A stretch of DNA of 6,817 nucleotides from an uncultured Prosthecobacter sp. (GTDB lineage Bacteria; Verrucomicrobiota; Verrucomicrobiia; Verrucomicrobiales; Verrucomicrobiaceae): the NCBI GenBank assembly GCA_947523045.1, contig CANNUR010000166.1, positions 1 through 6,817 of the forward strand, written 5' to 3'. This document shows, in pieces, positions 1-6,753 of this stretch (the first letter of the stretch is position 1; every line of letters starts with the position of its first letter). A program made the position numbers and the translations under genes. The notes beneath the pieces were generated by a model, which saw only the letters and a list, made by a program, of their open reading frames with translations, had not been told where the DNA came from and did not search any database.

Positions 1-1338
1 GCGCTCGACCTCGCAGACGAGGCGGCCTTTGCCATCACAGTGGACGAGCTTCATCGCAATGCCCGCCGCCGCGAGGCGCAGTCGCCCGGGCTCGACCCCG
101 GCGCCGCCCATCCAGCTGGCCAGCAGCGGTTTGTCGAGGCGGGCCGCCGCCTGTTCGACCGCCCCGGCCACCGCCAGACTGTCGGTCATGGCCTGCGGCG
201 TGAGGATGACCAGCAGGCCGTCGCTGCCGGGATCGGCGGCGAGGATTTCCAGGGCACGGGCATAGCGCTCAGGACCGGCATCGCCGAGGATGTCGGCCGG
301 GTTGCCATGGCTCCAGGGCGCCGGCAGGAAGGCGTTGAGGGCCGCCAGCGTGGCCGGTGCCAGCTCGGCCGGAGCGCCGCCGTGGCGGACCAGCATGTCG
401 ACCGCGAGCGCCCCCGGACCGCCGGCATTGGTGAGGATGACGAGTCGCCGGCCGCGCGGCGGCGGCTGGGTGGCGAGCAGGTCGGCGGTTTGAAAGAGCT
501 CGGCAATGCTGTCGACCCGCAGCACGCCGGCGCGGCGCAGGGCGGCATCGAAGACCGCGTCGCTGCCGGTGAGCGCGCCGGTGTGCGAGGCGGCGGCGCG
601 CGCGGCGGCCTCGGTGCGGCCAGCCTTGAGCACGATGACCGGCTTGCGGGCCGAGGCGCGACGGGCGGCGGCGAGGAAGGCGCGGGCATCGCCGGCCGAC
701 TCCATGTACAGCGCGATGACCGAGGTCGCGGGATCGTCGGCGAAGTGGTCGAGCAGGTCGCCCCAGCCGACATCGAGCATCGAGCCGACCGAGACAAAGG
801 CGCTGAAGCCGAGGCCGGCCTTGAAGGACCAGTCGAGGATGGCCGTGCACAGGGCCCCGCTCTGGCTGAGGAAGGCGATGTTGCCGCTGTGTGCGGTGGC
901 GGTGGCGAAGGTGGCGTTGAGGCCGCTGGCCGGCACCATCAGGCCGAGGCAGTTCGGGCCGATCAGGCGCATGCCGGCGGCGCGGGCGATGGCGAGCAGT
1001 TCGCCTTCGAGCGCCAGACCCCCGGCACCGGTTTCCTTGAAGCCGGCGGAGATGACCACGACCGCGCCGATGCCGGCCGCGGCACATTCGCGCAGGATCT
1101 CCGGCACGGTCGGTGCCGGTGTGACGACGATGGCGAGATCGGTGCCCGCGGGCAGGTCGGCGATGCGCGCCAGGGTGGGGCGACCGAGCACCTCGGGGTG
1201 CTTGCGATTGACCAGCAGCAGTTCGCCGGAAAAGCTCGCCAGATTCTCCACCACTGCGCGGCCGACACTGCCGGGTTTGTCGGTGGCGCCGATGACGGCC
1301 ACCCGGTGCGGGGCGAAGAAGGGCTGCAGCGGTTTCAT
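1..1338 (-). CDS. NDP-forming acyl-CoA synthetase (acetate--CoA ligase type), CoA-binding/alpha part, 3'-truncated by window edge
   Basis: The first 446 residues are visible and the reading frame leaves the window without a stop. Residues 10-100 form a Rossmann-like CoA-binding domain with the N-terminal motif VAVIGATDKPGSVGRAV and the typical GAVVVISAGFKETG segment. IGPNCLGLM (126-134) and the SQSGAL loop (158-163) belong to the succinyl-CoA-ligase-like domain. SHTGALTGSD (251-260) carries H252, the conserved histidine that is phosphorylated in this family. TNAGGPG (303-309) and KPLLASWMGG (403-412) are also typical. Family knowledge: these cytoplasmic enzymes interconvert acyl-CoA and acid plus ATP or ADP. 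Some are fused to an ATP-grasp subunit, some also to a GNAT acetyltransferase; which form this is cannot be seen. The ATG at 1338-1336 directly precedes the conserved N-terminus and has a weak GGAAA element 8-12 nt upstream. The last 18 or so residues after AAAGIA look unlike the usual family continuation. The acyl substrate is unknown. Confidence 0.9.
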   Translation of the reverse strand, partial: MKPLQPFFAPHRVAVIGATDKPGSVGRAVVENLASFSGELLLVNRKHPEVLGRPTLARIADLPAGTDLAIVVTPAPTVPEILRECAAAGIGAVVVISAGFKETGAGGLALEGELLAIARAAGMRLIGPNCLGLMVPASGLNATFATATAHSGNIAFLSQSGALCTAILDWSFKAGLGFSAFVSVGSMLDVGWGDLLDHFADDPATSVIALYMESAGDARAFLAAARRASARKPVIVLKAGRTEAAARAAASHTGALTGSDAVFDAALRRAGVLRVDSIAELFQTADLLATQPPPRGRRLVILTNAGGPGALAVDMLVRHGGAPAELAPATLAALNAFLPAPWSHGNPADILGDAGPERYARALEILAADPGSDGLLVILTPQAMTDSLAVAGAVEQAAARLDKPLLASWMGGAGVEPGRLRLAAAGIAMKLVHCDGKGRLVCEVER

Positions 1339-1408
1339 CGGGTTATTTCCATGTTTCACGAAAAAAAGGCGTGCGCGCAAGGTCGCCCGAGCGTTTTCTG
1401 ACGGTTTC
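1339..1408. promoter_or_regulatory. Divergent intergenic spacer, presumed to hold promoters for both flanking genes
   Basis: This 70-bp gap separates the start codons of the minus-strand acyl-CoA synthetase and the plus-strand glycoamylase-like gene, so both transcripts must start in it or inside the opposing gene. It has a short A tract (1361-1367) and an 8-bp palindrome TGCGCGCA (1372-1379). I see no convincing -35/-10 pair in either direction and no strong Shine-Dalgarno for the plus-strand gene. The regulatory role is inferred from position only. Confidence 0.3.
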
Positions 1409-3226
1409 ATGCGCGCCCTCCTCCTGCTTGCCGGCCTGCTCAGTTCCCTGCAAGGGGGCGAGCGGTTGTATTGGTGCCGCATCCACGATCCCGCTAGCGC
1501 GGTCGATTTTTATGGCAACGCCACCGGCGGCGGTCGCGGGCGTTTTGGCGAACCCGCCGAATTGCAGGTGCAGAATGCCAGCCGGGAGGGCTGGCGCTTC
1601 GAGTTCAGCGCCAACCACGGCCTGTGGACCTCGGGCGGCCTGGTGAATGCCTTCGGCCGGGCCATCGAGGATCGCGCCACGCTGCGTCCGCAGGCGCTCT
1701 GGCATCCCCTGATCCGCGCCGAGTTCCAGCCGCGCCTGCTCGCCCTGCGGGTGGAGGTGCGCGGGGCGAGCTCGCCGGCCGGTCGCAGCGACCTCGAACT
1801 GCGCCTCGAACTCAAGGGCTACAATGCGGCCGGCGAGCAGGAGAACCTGCAGGCCTTCACCGTGCCGCGCGCGCAACTGCTCAAGGGCCCCTTCCCGCGC
1901 CGCTTTGAGTTTCCCGCCGACGATGTCACCGATCCCTTTGGCCTGCTGGTGCTGCTGCTCGACCGCGCAGTCGCCGGCGACACGCTGGAACTCGGCCGCA
2001 TCGAGGCGCAGGTGGCGCTGCCCGAGCAGACGCCGGCGCGGCGCGGCATGCTGCTCGGCCTCGGCGCCCTGCTCGCCAACTGGGACGAGGCCAGCGGCCT
2101 CGTTCAGGACCGCGGCAGTTTCCCGCTCGGCGTCTATGAAAACGTCACCGCCACCGCCAAGCTCGCCAAGCTGATCGCCCTCGGCATGCACGAGGGCCTG
2201 ATCGAAGCCGGGGCGGGTCGTGCGGCGGTTTCCCGCATCGCCTCCGCGCTGCTCGACACCGTGCCGCGCGGCCCGCAGCCCGCCAACCGACTGTGGCCAC
2301 ACTTCACCCGCGGCCAGGGCCGCGAGCGCCACCCCGGCAGTGAGTGGGCCAGTGGCGACACCGCCTATGCCGCGGTCGACCTCGCCCTCGCCCTGCAGCT
2401 CACCGGCGATCCGCGATTGCCGGACGCGCTGGCCTTCCTGCGCGAGATCCGCTGGGACGTGCTGTTCGATCGCGGGTTTTACCGCCATGGCTACCTGCCC
2501 GACGGCCAGCCGATCCCGCATCGCTGGGAGGGTTTTGGCGTGGAGACGCTCGGCATCAACTTCGCCGCGCTGGCCGGTGGCGGACCGGATGCCCGCCTGC
2601 TGCCACCGCCCACCGATGACGGTTCTGGCTTCAACCTGCATGCCGGTTATCCCCTGCCCCCGGAGGGGGTGGATCGCGACGGCCACGACTGGCGGCGCCT
2701 GCGCCTCGAGGAGGCGCAACGCCAGGTCGGCTGGTATGCCGATCCCGCGCATGCCAACCGCTTCCTGGCCGAACGCGGTCTCTTTGGCCTGAGCGCCGCC
2801 GAGACACCGGACGGCCAGGGTTACCTCGCCTACGGCATCGGCGGCCGGCTCGATCCGGCACGCGATGGCGGTCGTCGCGTGGTGACGCCACACTATGCCG
2901 GCCTCGTCGCCGGACTCGTGCCCGAGGCGGCGGCGGTCCTGCTGGAAAACCTGGAAACGGCCGGCATCCTGACGCCGCTCAACCATGCCGATGTCCTGGC
3001 GGTGGATCCGGACAGCGGCGAGGAAACCGTCAACTGGCTCAAGGGCAGTTGGAATCTGTCGCTCTTCACCGAGGGCTGGCTGTTCAGCCAGCCGGCCAAC
3101 CGTCAGGCCGCGCGCCAGGCGCTGGCGGCGATCCCGGAATTCGCCGGTGCCTGGAACCGGCTGTTTCCGCCACGACAGGCGGCGGCCACCGGTGAGGCGT
3201 CGCCTACAGGCCCAGTTCCTCAATGA
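1409..3226 (+). CDS. Exported glycoamylase-like (alpha/alpha)6-barrel protein with N-terminal beta-rich domain
   Basis: This 605-residue protein starts with a short signal-like segment (MR, then a hydrophobic stretch to about residue 14), suggesting export. Residues 20-205 alternate short beta-type strands and read like a jelly-roll or carbohydrate-binding module; I do not recognise a named family. From about 210 to 590 the sequence resembles glycoamylase-like/DUF3131-type helical barrels: NWDEASGLVQDRGSF (224-238), YENVTATAKLAKLIALGMHEGLI (243-265), a SEWASGDTAYAAVDLALAL block (311-329), GLFGLSAAETPDGQGYLAYGI (457-477) and VVTPHYAGLV (491-500). The end, NWLKGSWNLSLFTEGWL, also fits. Family members cleave beta-glucans or other sugars, but the substrate and catalytic residues here cannot be assigned. 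The ATG at 1409 was chosen because the hydrophobic leader begins there; the frame stays open upstream opposite the acyl-CoA synthetase gene. Its ribosome binding site is poor. The stop lies inside the end of the convergent protease gene. Confidence 0.82.
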   Translation: MRALLLLAGLLSSLQGGERLYWCRIHDPASAVDFYGNATGGGRGRFGEPAELQVQNASREGWRFEFSANHGLWTSGGLVNAFGRAIEDRATLRPQALWHPLIRAEFQPRLLALRVEVRGASSPAGRSDLELRLELKGYNAAGEQENLQAFTVPRAQLLKGPFPRRFEFPADDVTDPFGLLVLLLDRAVAGDTLELGRIEAQVALPEQTPARRGMLLGLGALLANWDEASGLVQDRGSFPLGVYENVTATAKLAKLIALGMHEGLIEAGAGRAAVSRIASALLDTVPRGPQPANRLWPHFTRGQGRERHPGSEWASGDTAYAAVDLALALQLTGDPRLPDALAFLREIRWDVLFDRGFYRHGYLPDGQPIPHRWEGFGVETLGINFAALAGGGPDARLLPPPTDDGSGFNLHAGYPLPPEGVDRDGHDWRRLRLEEAQRQVGWYADPAHANRFLAERGLFGLSAAETPDGQGYLAYGIGGRLDPARDGGRRVVTPHYAGLVAGLVPEAAAVLLENLETAGILTPLNHADVLAVDPDSGEETVNWLKGSWNLSLFTEGWLFSQPANRQAARQALAAIPEFAGAWNRLFPPRQAAATGEASPTGPVPQ

Positions 3227-5303
3227 CCTGTGGATCGGCGAAGAGGGCCTGCTTCGAGCTGTTGATACGGTCGACCGCGCTGTCGATGCGCTGGCTGACC
3301 TCCTGAGCGCGGGCGCCGCTGCGGATCGGATTAACGATGGCCCCGCGCAGGATCTCGCCGTAGCTGACGAGCGCGTCGAGGTAGGCCCAGACCCGGCGAT
3401 CGGTGCGCGGCCGCAGGTTGCGCAGGCGGTTGATGGCGCCGCCGACGTCGTCGGGCCGCAGCGAGGACGAGGCATTGAGGTCCTTCTGGATCGCCTGCAG
3501 GATGGCCATGCCGCTGGCATCGGTTTGCTCGATCGAGCCGGACAGGCTGAGCGCGGCCGGCAGTCGCCCTTGGGCATAGGCCAACAGGTACCGCGCCGAC
3601 AGGCAGTTCGGCGCCTTCTCCAGAATGGCGGTCAGGCGGGCCACGGCCTGCGGCGTCCGCAGAATCGCCGTCTGCGTGCGCGGATCACGCTGCAGCACCT
3701 CGCTCACCACCCTGAACTCATCGAGCGCCTGCTGCAGCGCCGGCGGCCGTTCGGTGCTGGCGAGAGTCGCGGCTTCCTCAAAGGTGGCGATGCGGAAAAC
3801 CGCGGCCCGGCAGAGGGCATTGGGTCCGTCGATCAGCAGGGTGTCGAGCAGCGCGGCCTCGTTCTTGGCGGGGATGGCGACGATCTGCGCCCCGCCATTG
3901 GCGGCACCTCGCACCTTCGCGGCGACGCCGCCGATCGGCTGCACCGAGCCGTCTTCATTCATGTCGCCGGTGACCGCAAAGGCCGGGTCCCAGGCCTTGC
4001 CGGTGACGACGGCCTCGACCAGCAGGGCGCAGGCGACGGCGGCCGAAGGGCCGTCCTTGCCGGAGTACTTGTCCTCAAAGGAGATGACAAAGTCGTTGTT
4101 GGCGGGCAGGCGACCGTGGCGCGCCTGGAAAAAGCGTTCCACGGCCTGCAGGGCGGTCGTCATGGATTCCCCGACACTCTGGGTGAATTTCAACTTCCCA
4201 TAGCCCGGCACCACGGTGAGGGTCAGGCGGTTGGAAGTGCCGGCCTCCCTTCCGGAGGCAAGCTGCTGGATGAGCAGGCCCTTGACCTGGGTCTGGTTGC
4301 TTTTCACCTCCATGACCTTCCCCCCAGTGGGGACGCTTGCGACACTGCCGGTGCTGCCACTCATGGACGATCTCGGACCGGCCCTATCCCCGAGCATGAC
4401 CTCGCGATAATACAGAATCTTGTCGGACAGGTTGAGAGATGAGGCACTCGCGGCACCGTCGCTGACCTCCACCTGCAAAACCGCACCCGGCGCCATCTCC
4501 TGTTCCGGTGGCAGCAGGCGCGTGCCGGTATTGGCCGGCAACACGGGCAGCCCAGGCTGACCCTGCTGCCAAACGATGCGAATGGGCACATCCGAATCCG
4601 TTGGCGGCGACACTTCTTCGGCGCCGGTTGGCAGCGGATGCATCTCGCAGGCCTCAAACAGACAGTCGCCCACAGTGAACAACAGCGTCGCGGGAATCAG
4701 GCTGTTGGTGAACCGGCAATGCGTGACGGTCGGCGCCAGCGCCAGATCCTTGGGCTGGCTGCCAAAGCCGGTCACCGTGCGCATCAAAAAGGCCGGGTTG
4801 CGCATGCCTTGAATCGTGCAGCGCTTCATCGTCAAGCCCTGCCAGTTGAGCGGCTTCAGCCAACTGCACTGATGCAGCACCGACTCCGAGATCTCGACAC
4901 TCGGAAACCCGATCTCGGGGTCGCCGCTGCCGTTGATCTCACAATGGTCCAGCACACAGTCCTGAAGGACGAACCGGCTCTTGGCATGACCCAACAACTG
5001 GCAACGTCGCAGCAATGCGCCTCGAATCGTGACCTCCGTGCCGGTGCTGGCGCTGATGACAAATTCCTCAAGAGTGGTGCCGGGCTGGATGGTGAGGGAG
5101 CCCCTGCCTTTCTCATTGTTGCCGAGGCTGATCTTGCTGCCCTCGCCACGGTAATGCGCCTTCTCGAGCGTTTGATCGTTGTAGAAGTTAAATGTGGAGC
5201 CACGCAGCATCAACCCACCCTCGGCATTCGTCTGTGCCTGAGAAACCGTTGCTGACAGGAACAGTGACAGGCATCCGAGACCGACAAGGGCGAAGATTTT
5301 CAT
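3204..5303 (-). CDS. Exported Lon-type (S16) Ser-Lys protease with N-terminal beta-helix-like domain, no AAA+ module
   Basis: This 699-residue protein opens with a signal peptide (MK, hydrophobic core 3-20, probable cleavage after SQA at 23). Residues 30-225 carry short strands with recurring polar turns and cysteines (CQLLG, CVLDHCEING, CTIQG, CRFTN), as in a right-handed beta-helix or pentapeptide-like scaffold. A Pro/Gly-rich stretch (225-280) and a Gly/Ser-rich linker (305-328) follow. Residues about 333-510 match the Lon proteolytic domain: GKDGPSAAVACALL with nucleophile S420, AVTGDMNEDGSVQPIGGVAAK with general base K463, then GAQIVAIPAKN. The 43-residue Ser-Lys spacing equals that of E. 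coli Lon (S679/K722), so the dyad looks active. No Walker A or B motif is present. Residues 515-699 are helical, with one TPR-like stretch near 567-580. It probably acts outside the cytoplasm as an ATP-independent protease; the substrate is unknown. The start is fixed by the signal peptide. A clear ribosome binding site is lacking. Confidence 0.9.
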   Translation of the reverse strand: MKIFALVGLGCLSLFLSATVSQAQTNAEGGLMLRGSTFNFYNDQTLEKAHYRGEGSKISLGNNEKGRGSLTIQPGTTLEEFVISASTGTEVTIRGALLRRCQLLGHAKSRFVLQDCVLDHCEINGSGDPEIGFPSVEISESVLHQCSWLKPLNWQGLTMKRCTIQGMRNPAFLMRTVTGFGSQPKDLALAPTVTHCRFTNSLIPATLLFTVGDCLFEACEMHPLPTGAEEVSPPTDSDVPIRIVWQQGQPGLPVLPANTGTRLLPPEQEMAPGAVLQVEVSDGAASASSLNLSDKILYYREVMLGDRAGPRSSMSGSTGSVASVPTGGKVMEVKSNQTQVKGLLIQQLASGREAGTSNRLTLTVVPGYGKLKFTQSVGESMTTALQAVERFFQARHGRLPANNDFVISFEDKYSGKDGPSAAVACALLVEAVVTGKAWDPAFAVTGDMNEDGSVQPIGGVAAKVRGAANGGAQIVAIPAKNEAALLDTLLIDGPNALCRAAVFRIATFEEAATLASTERPPALQQALDEFRVVSEVLQRDPRTQTAILRTPQAVARLTAILEKAPNCLSARYLLAYAQGRLPAALSLSGSIEQTDASGMAILQAIQKDLNASSSLRPDDVGGAINRLRNLRPRTDRRVWAYLDALVSYGEILRGAIVNPIRSGARAQEVSQRIDSAVDRINSSKQALFADPQVIEELGL

Positions 5304-5399
5304 GGCAACCGCGCCGAGCCTATAAAAAACCCGGGGTCAACAAAAGGATTATTCTCCCCTGCCTGCAAGAATCAGAGGGGCCACTTCGAACCGGGGCAT
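5304..5399. promoter_or_regulatory. Spacer between antiporter and protease genes, presumed leader of the protease gene
   Basis: This 96-bp gap lies between two minus-strand genes. It is more AT-rich than its surroundings. On the minus strand it has a TTGACC element (5340-5335) and a TATAGG element (5324-5319), but they are only 10 bp apart, too close for a normal sigma-70 promoter. A T6 run (5330-5325, minus strand) follows a CCCCGGG stretch without a real stem. A protease promoter here is plausible, but no exact site can be called. Confidence 0.3.
5356..5380 (-). terminator. Weak hairpin 20 bp after the antiporter stop, possible terminator or attenuator
   Basis: On the minus strand, CCCCT (5380-5376) pairs with AGGGG (5360-5356) and CTG (5375-5373) with CAG (5365-5363). 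A 2-nt bulge separates the stems and the loop is 7 nt. The downstream sequence has only a TTTT at 5345-5342, not an immediate U tract, so intrinsic termination would be inefficient at best. Confidence 0.25.
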
Positions 5400-6674
5400 T
5401 CAATCCCGCGGCACGAGCTTCTTCAGGTCGGCCGGCAACCAGGCGCGCAGCATGGGGCCGGTGGTGGCCGTGGTGATCAGGCACATGAGGATGAACATGG
5501 TGAAGAGCTGATCGTTGAGCAGGCCCAGGTCCTTGCCGACACTGATGGCGATCAGACCCATGAGTGCCCGCGTGTTCATCAGGGCGCCGATCGACAGTCC
5601 CTCGCGCCAGCTCGCGCCCCCCCAGCGGGCGCCGAGGGTGCAGCCACCGAGTTTGCCGAGCACGGCGATCAGGCAGACCAGACCACAACCGATCCAGGCG
5701 GTGACGCTGTCGAAGGAACCGATCTGGGTATTGAGACCGGTGTTGGTGAAGAAGATCGGCACCAGGGCAACGATGACGAAGTCGGCAAAGCGCGCGCGCC
5801 AAGCCTGCACCAGCGACGCCTCCGAGTGCAGGGCGACGCCGAGCGCAAAGGCGCCGAAGATGGCAAAGATGCCAAGCTTGTTGGTGATCAGCGACGACAC
5901 AAAGAGCGCGCACAGCAGCAGGGCGAGATACCCCGGCGTGAAGGTGTCGGTGTCGTGGCGTTCACACTGCCGGCGCCAGGCACGGATGAGCAAGGGACCC
6001 ACGACCTTCATCAGCACGGTGAAGTAGAGCACGATGAGAGCAACTTGGCCGAGGAAGGGCAGCCAGGAGAAGTTGTCGCCCTGCTTGATGATGGCGGTGG
6101 CGACCCCGAGGAAGATCCAGCCCACCGCATCGTCGATGGCGGCGGCACTGATCGCCGTGGCGCCGAGGGCGGTGCGCTCTAGCTTCATCTCCAGCAGGAT
6201 GCGCCCCATGATCGGCAGGGCGGAGATGGCGAGGGCAATGCAGACGAAGAGCTTGAAACCGAACTCGGGCAGGTCGGGGGCGAAGGTGCTGTGCAGCCAG
6301 GGCGCAATCGCCAGCCCCCCGGCCAGCGGCCCCAGGATGCCCATGAGCGAGGACAACACCACGACGCGCGATTTTTGGCGCAGGTGCGAGAAATCGAACT
6401 CCATGCCGACCTGGAAGAGCATGAGCAGGAGGCCGATCTTGGCGAGCAGCGCCAGCGGCCCCTTGACCTCCGGCGGGAACAGGGTCGTCACCAGTTCGGG
6501 CGCGAACAGTCCCAGAAAGGACGGCCCGAGCAGCAGGCCCGCGGCGATCTCACCAACCGCCGGAGGCTGGCCGATGCGTCGGCAAAGTCGCCCCATGAGC
6601 CAGGCCGTGGCAATGATGACGATCCAGCTGACCAGAACCAGCTTCAGCGTGTCTTCAATTTGGGCGGGATTCAT
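5400..6674 (-). CDS. CPA2-family monovalent cation:proton antiporter (Na+/H+ exchanger domain)
   Basis: This 424-residue, strongly hydrophobic protein has about a dozen predicted membrane segments and is expected in the inner membrane, exchanging Na+ or K+ for H+. Family marks include RRIGQPPAVGEIAAGLLLGPS (32-52), the FQVGMEFD segment (87-94), LAISALPIMGRIL (148-160), AISAAAIDDAVGW (174-186) with the paired ion-binding aspartates D181/D182, VPIFFTNTGL (305-314) and GALMNTRALMGLI (363-375). Family knowledge: a DD pair is typical of electrogenic NapA-like antiporters, whereas KefB/KefC-type systems carry QD. The protein ends soon after the last membrane segment and lacks the C-terminal RCK/TrkA-N nucleotide-binding domain of Kef systems, so ligand gating is not expected. 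The ATG at 6674 follows AGGATGGGGG, a usable ribosome binding site. Ion specificity cannot be read from the sequence. It lies 96 bp upstream of the protease gene on the same strand. Confidence 0.93.
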   Translation of the reverse strand: MNPAQIEDTLKLVLVSWIVIIATAWLMGRLCRRIGQPPAVGEIAAGLLLGPSFLGLFAPELVTTLFPPEVKGPLALLAKIGLLLMLFQVGMEFDFSHLRQKSRVVVLSSLMGILGPLAGGLAIAPWLHSTFAPDLPEFGFKLFVCIALAISALPIMGRILLEMKLERTALGATAISAAAIDDAVGWIFLGVATAIIKQGDNFSWLPFLGQVALIVLYFTVLMKVVGPLLIRAWRRQCERHDTDTFTPGYLALLLCALFVSSLITNKLGIFAIFGAFALGVALHSEASLVQAWRARFADFVIVALVPIFFTNTGLNTQIGSFDSVTAWIGCGLVCLIAVLGKLGGCTLGARWGGASWREGLSIGALMNTRALMGLIAISVGKDLGLLNDQLFTMFILMCLITTATTGPMLRAWLPADLKKLVPRD

Positions 6675-6733
6675 GAACCCCCATCCTGCGCGCGCCAGAA
6701 CGATGCCGGAAATAGCGTTTCGCGATGGCTTTC

Positions 6734-6748
6734 ATGCCGACAGGGCAT
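6734..6748. other. Short inverted repeat upstream of the antiporter gene
   Basis: ATGCC (6734-6738) and GGCAT (6744-6748) form a perfect 5-bp inverted repeat around a 5-nt centre, 59 bp upstream of the antiporter ATG. It could be an operator half-site pair or chance. It sits next to the tandem repeat at 6754. Confidence 0.25.
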
Positions 6749-6753
6749 AGCAC

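Noticed and set aside
40..1401. A 453-codon plus-strand open frame opposite the acyl-CoA synthetase gene
   Set aside because: Gly/Arg/Ala-rich shadow with no domain. The minus-strand frame carries every expected family motif.
506..1408. Upstream extension of the glycoamylase-like frame by 301 codons
   Set aside because: The extension lies wholly over the acyl-CoA synthetase gene and the spacer and is low-complexity. The hydrophobic leader starting at 1409 marks the natural N-terminus.
3192..3207. Possible bidirectional terminator hairpin at the convergent gene ends (AGGC/GCCT plus GT/AC with a bulge)
   Set aside because: The stem is only 4-6 bp with a 3-nt loop, has no T tract on either side and is inside both coding regions.
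1343..3577. A 744-codon open frame on the minus strand spanning the glycoamylase-like gene and the end of the protease gene
   Set aside because: It is a high-GC antisense shadow: low-complexity Arg/Ala/Gly-rich composition, no recognisable domain, and it overlaps two genes with clear family motifs.
2985..4442. A 485-codon plus-strand open frame opposite the protease gene
   Set aside because: It is antisense to the intact Lon domain and has no leader or motif; the minus-strand reading explains the sequence.
5271..5303. Lipoprotein signal at Cys11 of the exported protease
   Set aside because: The residues before Cys11 (GLG) do not form a lipobox, and the hydrophobic core continues past the cysteine to a normal SQA cleavage site.
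6034..6750. A 238-codon plus-strand open frame opposite the antiporter
   Set aside because: Antisense to conserved membrane segments of the antiporter; no domain recognised.
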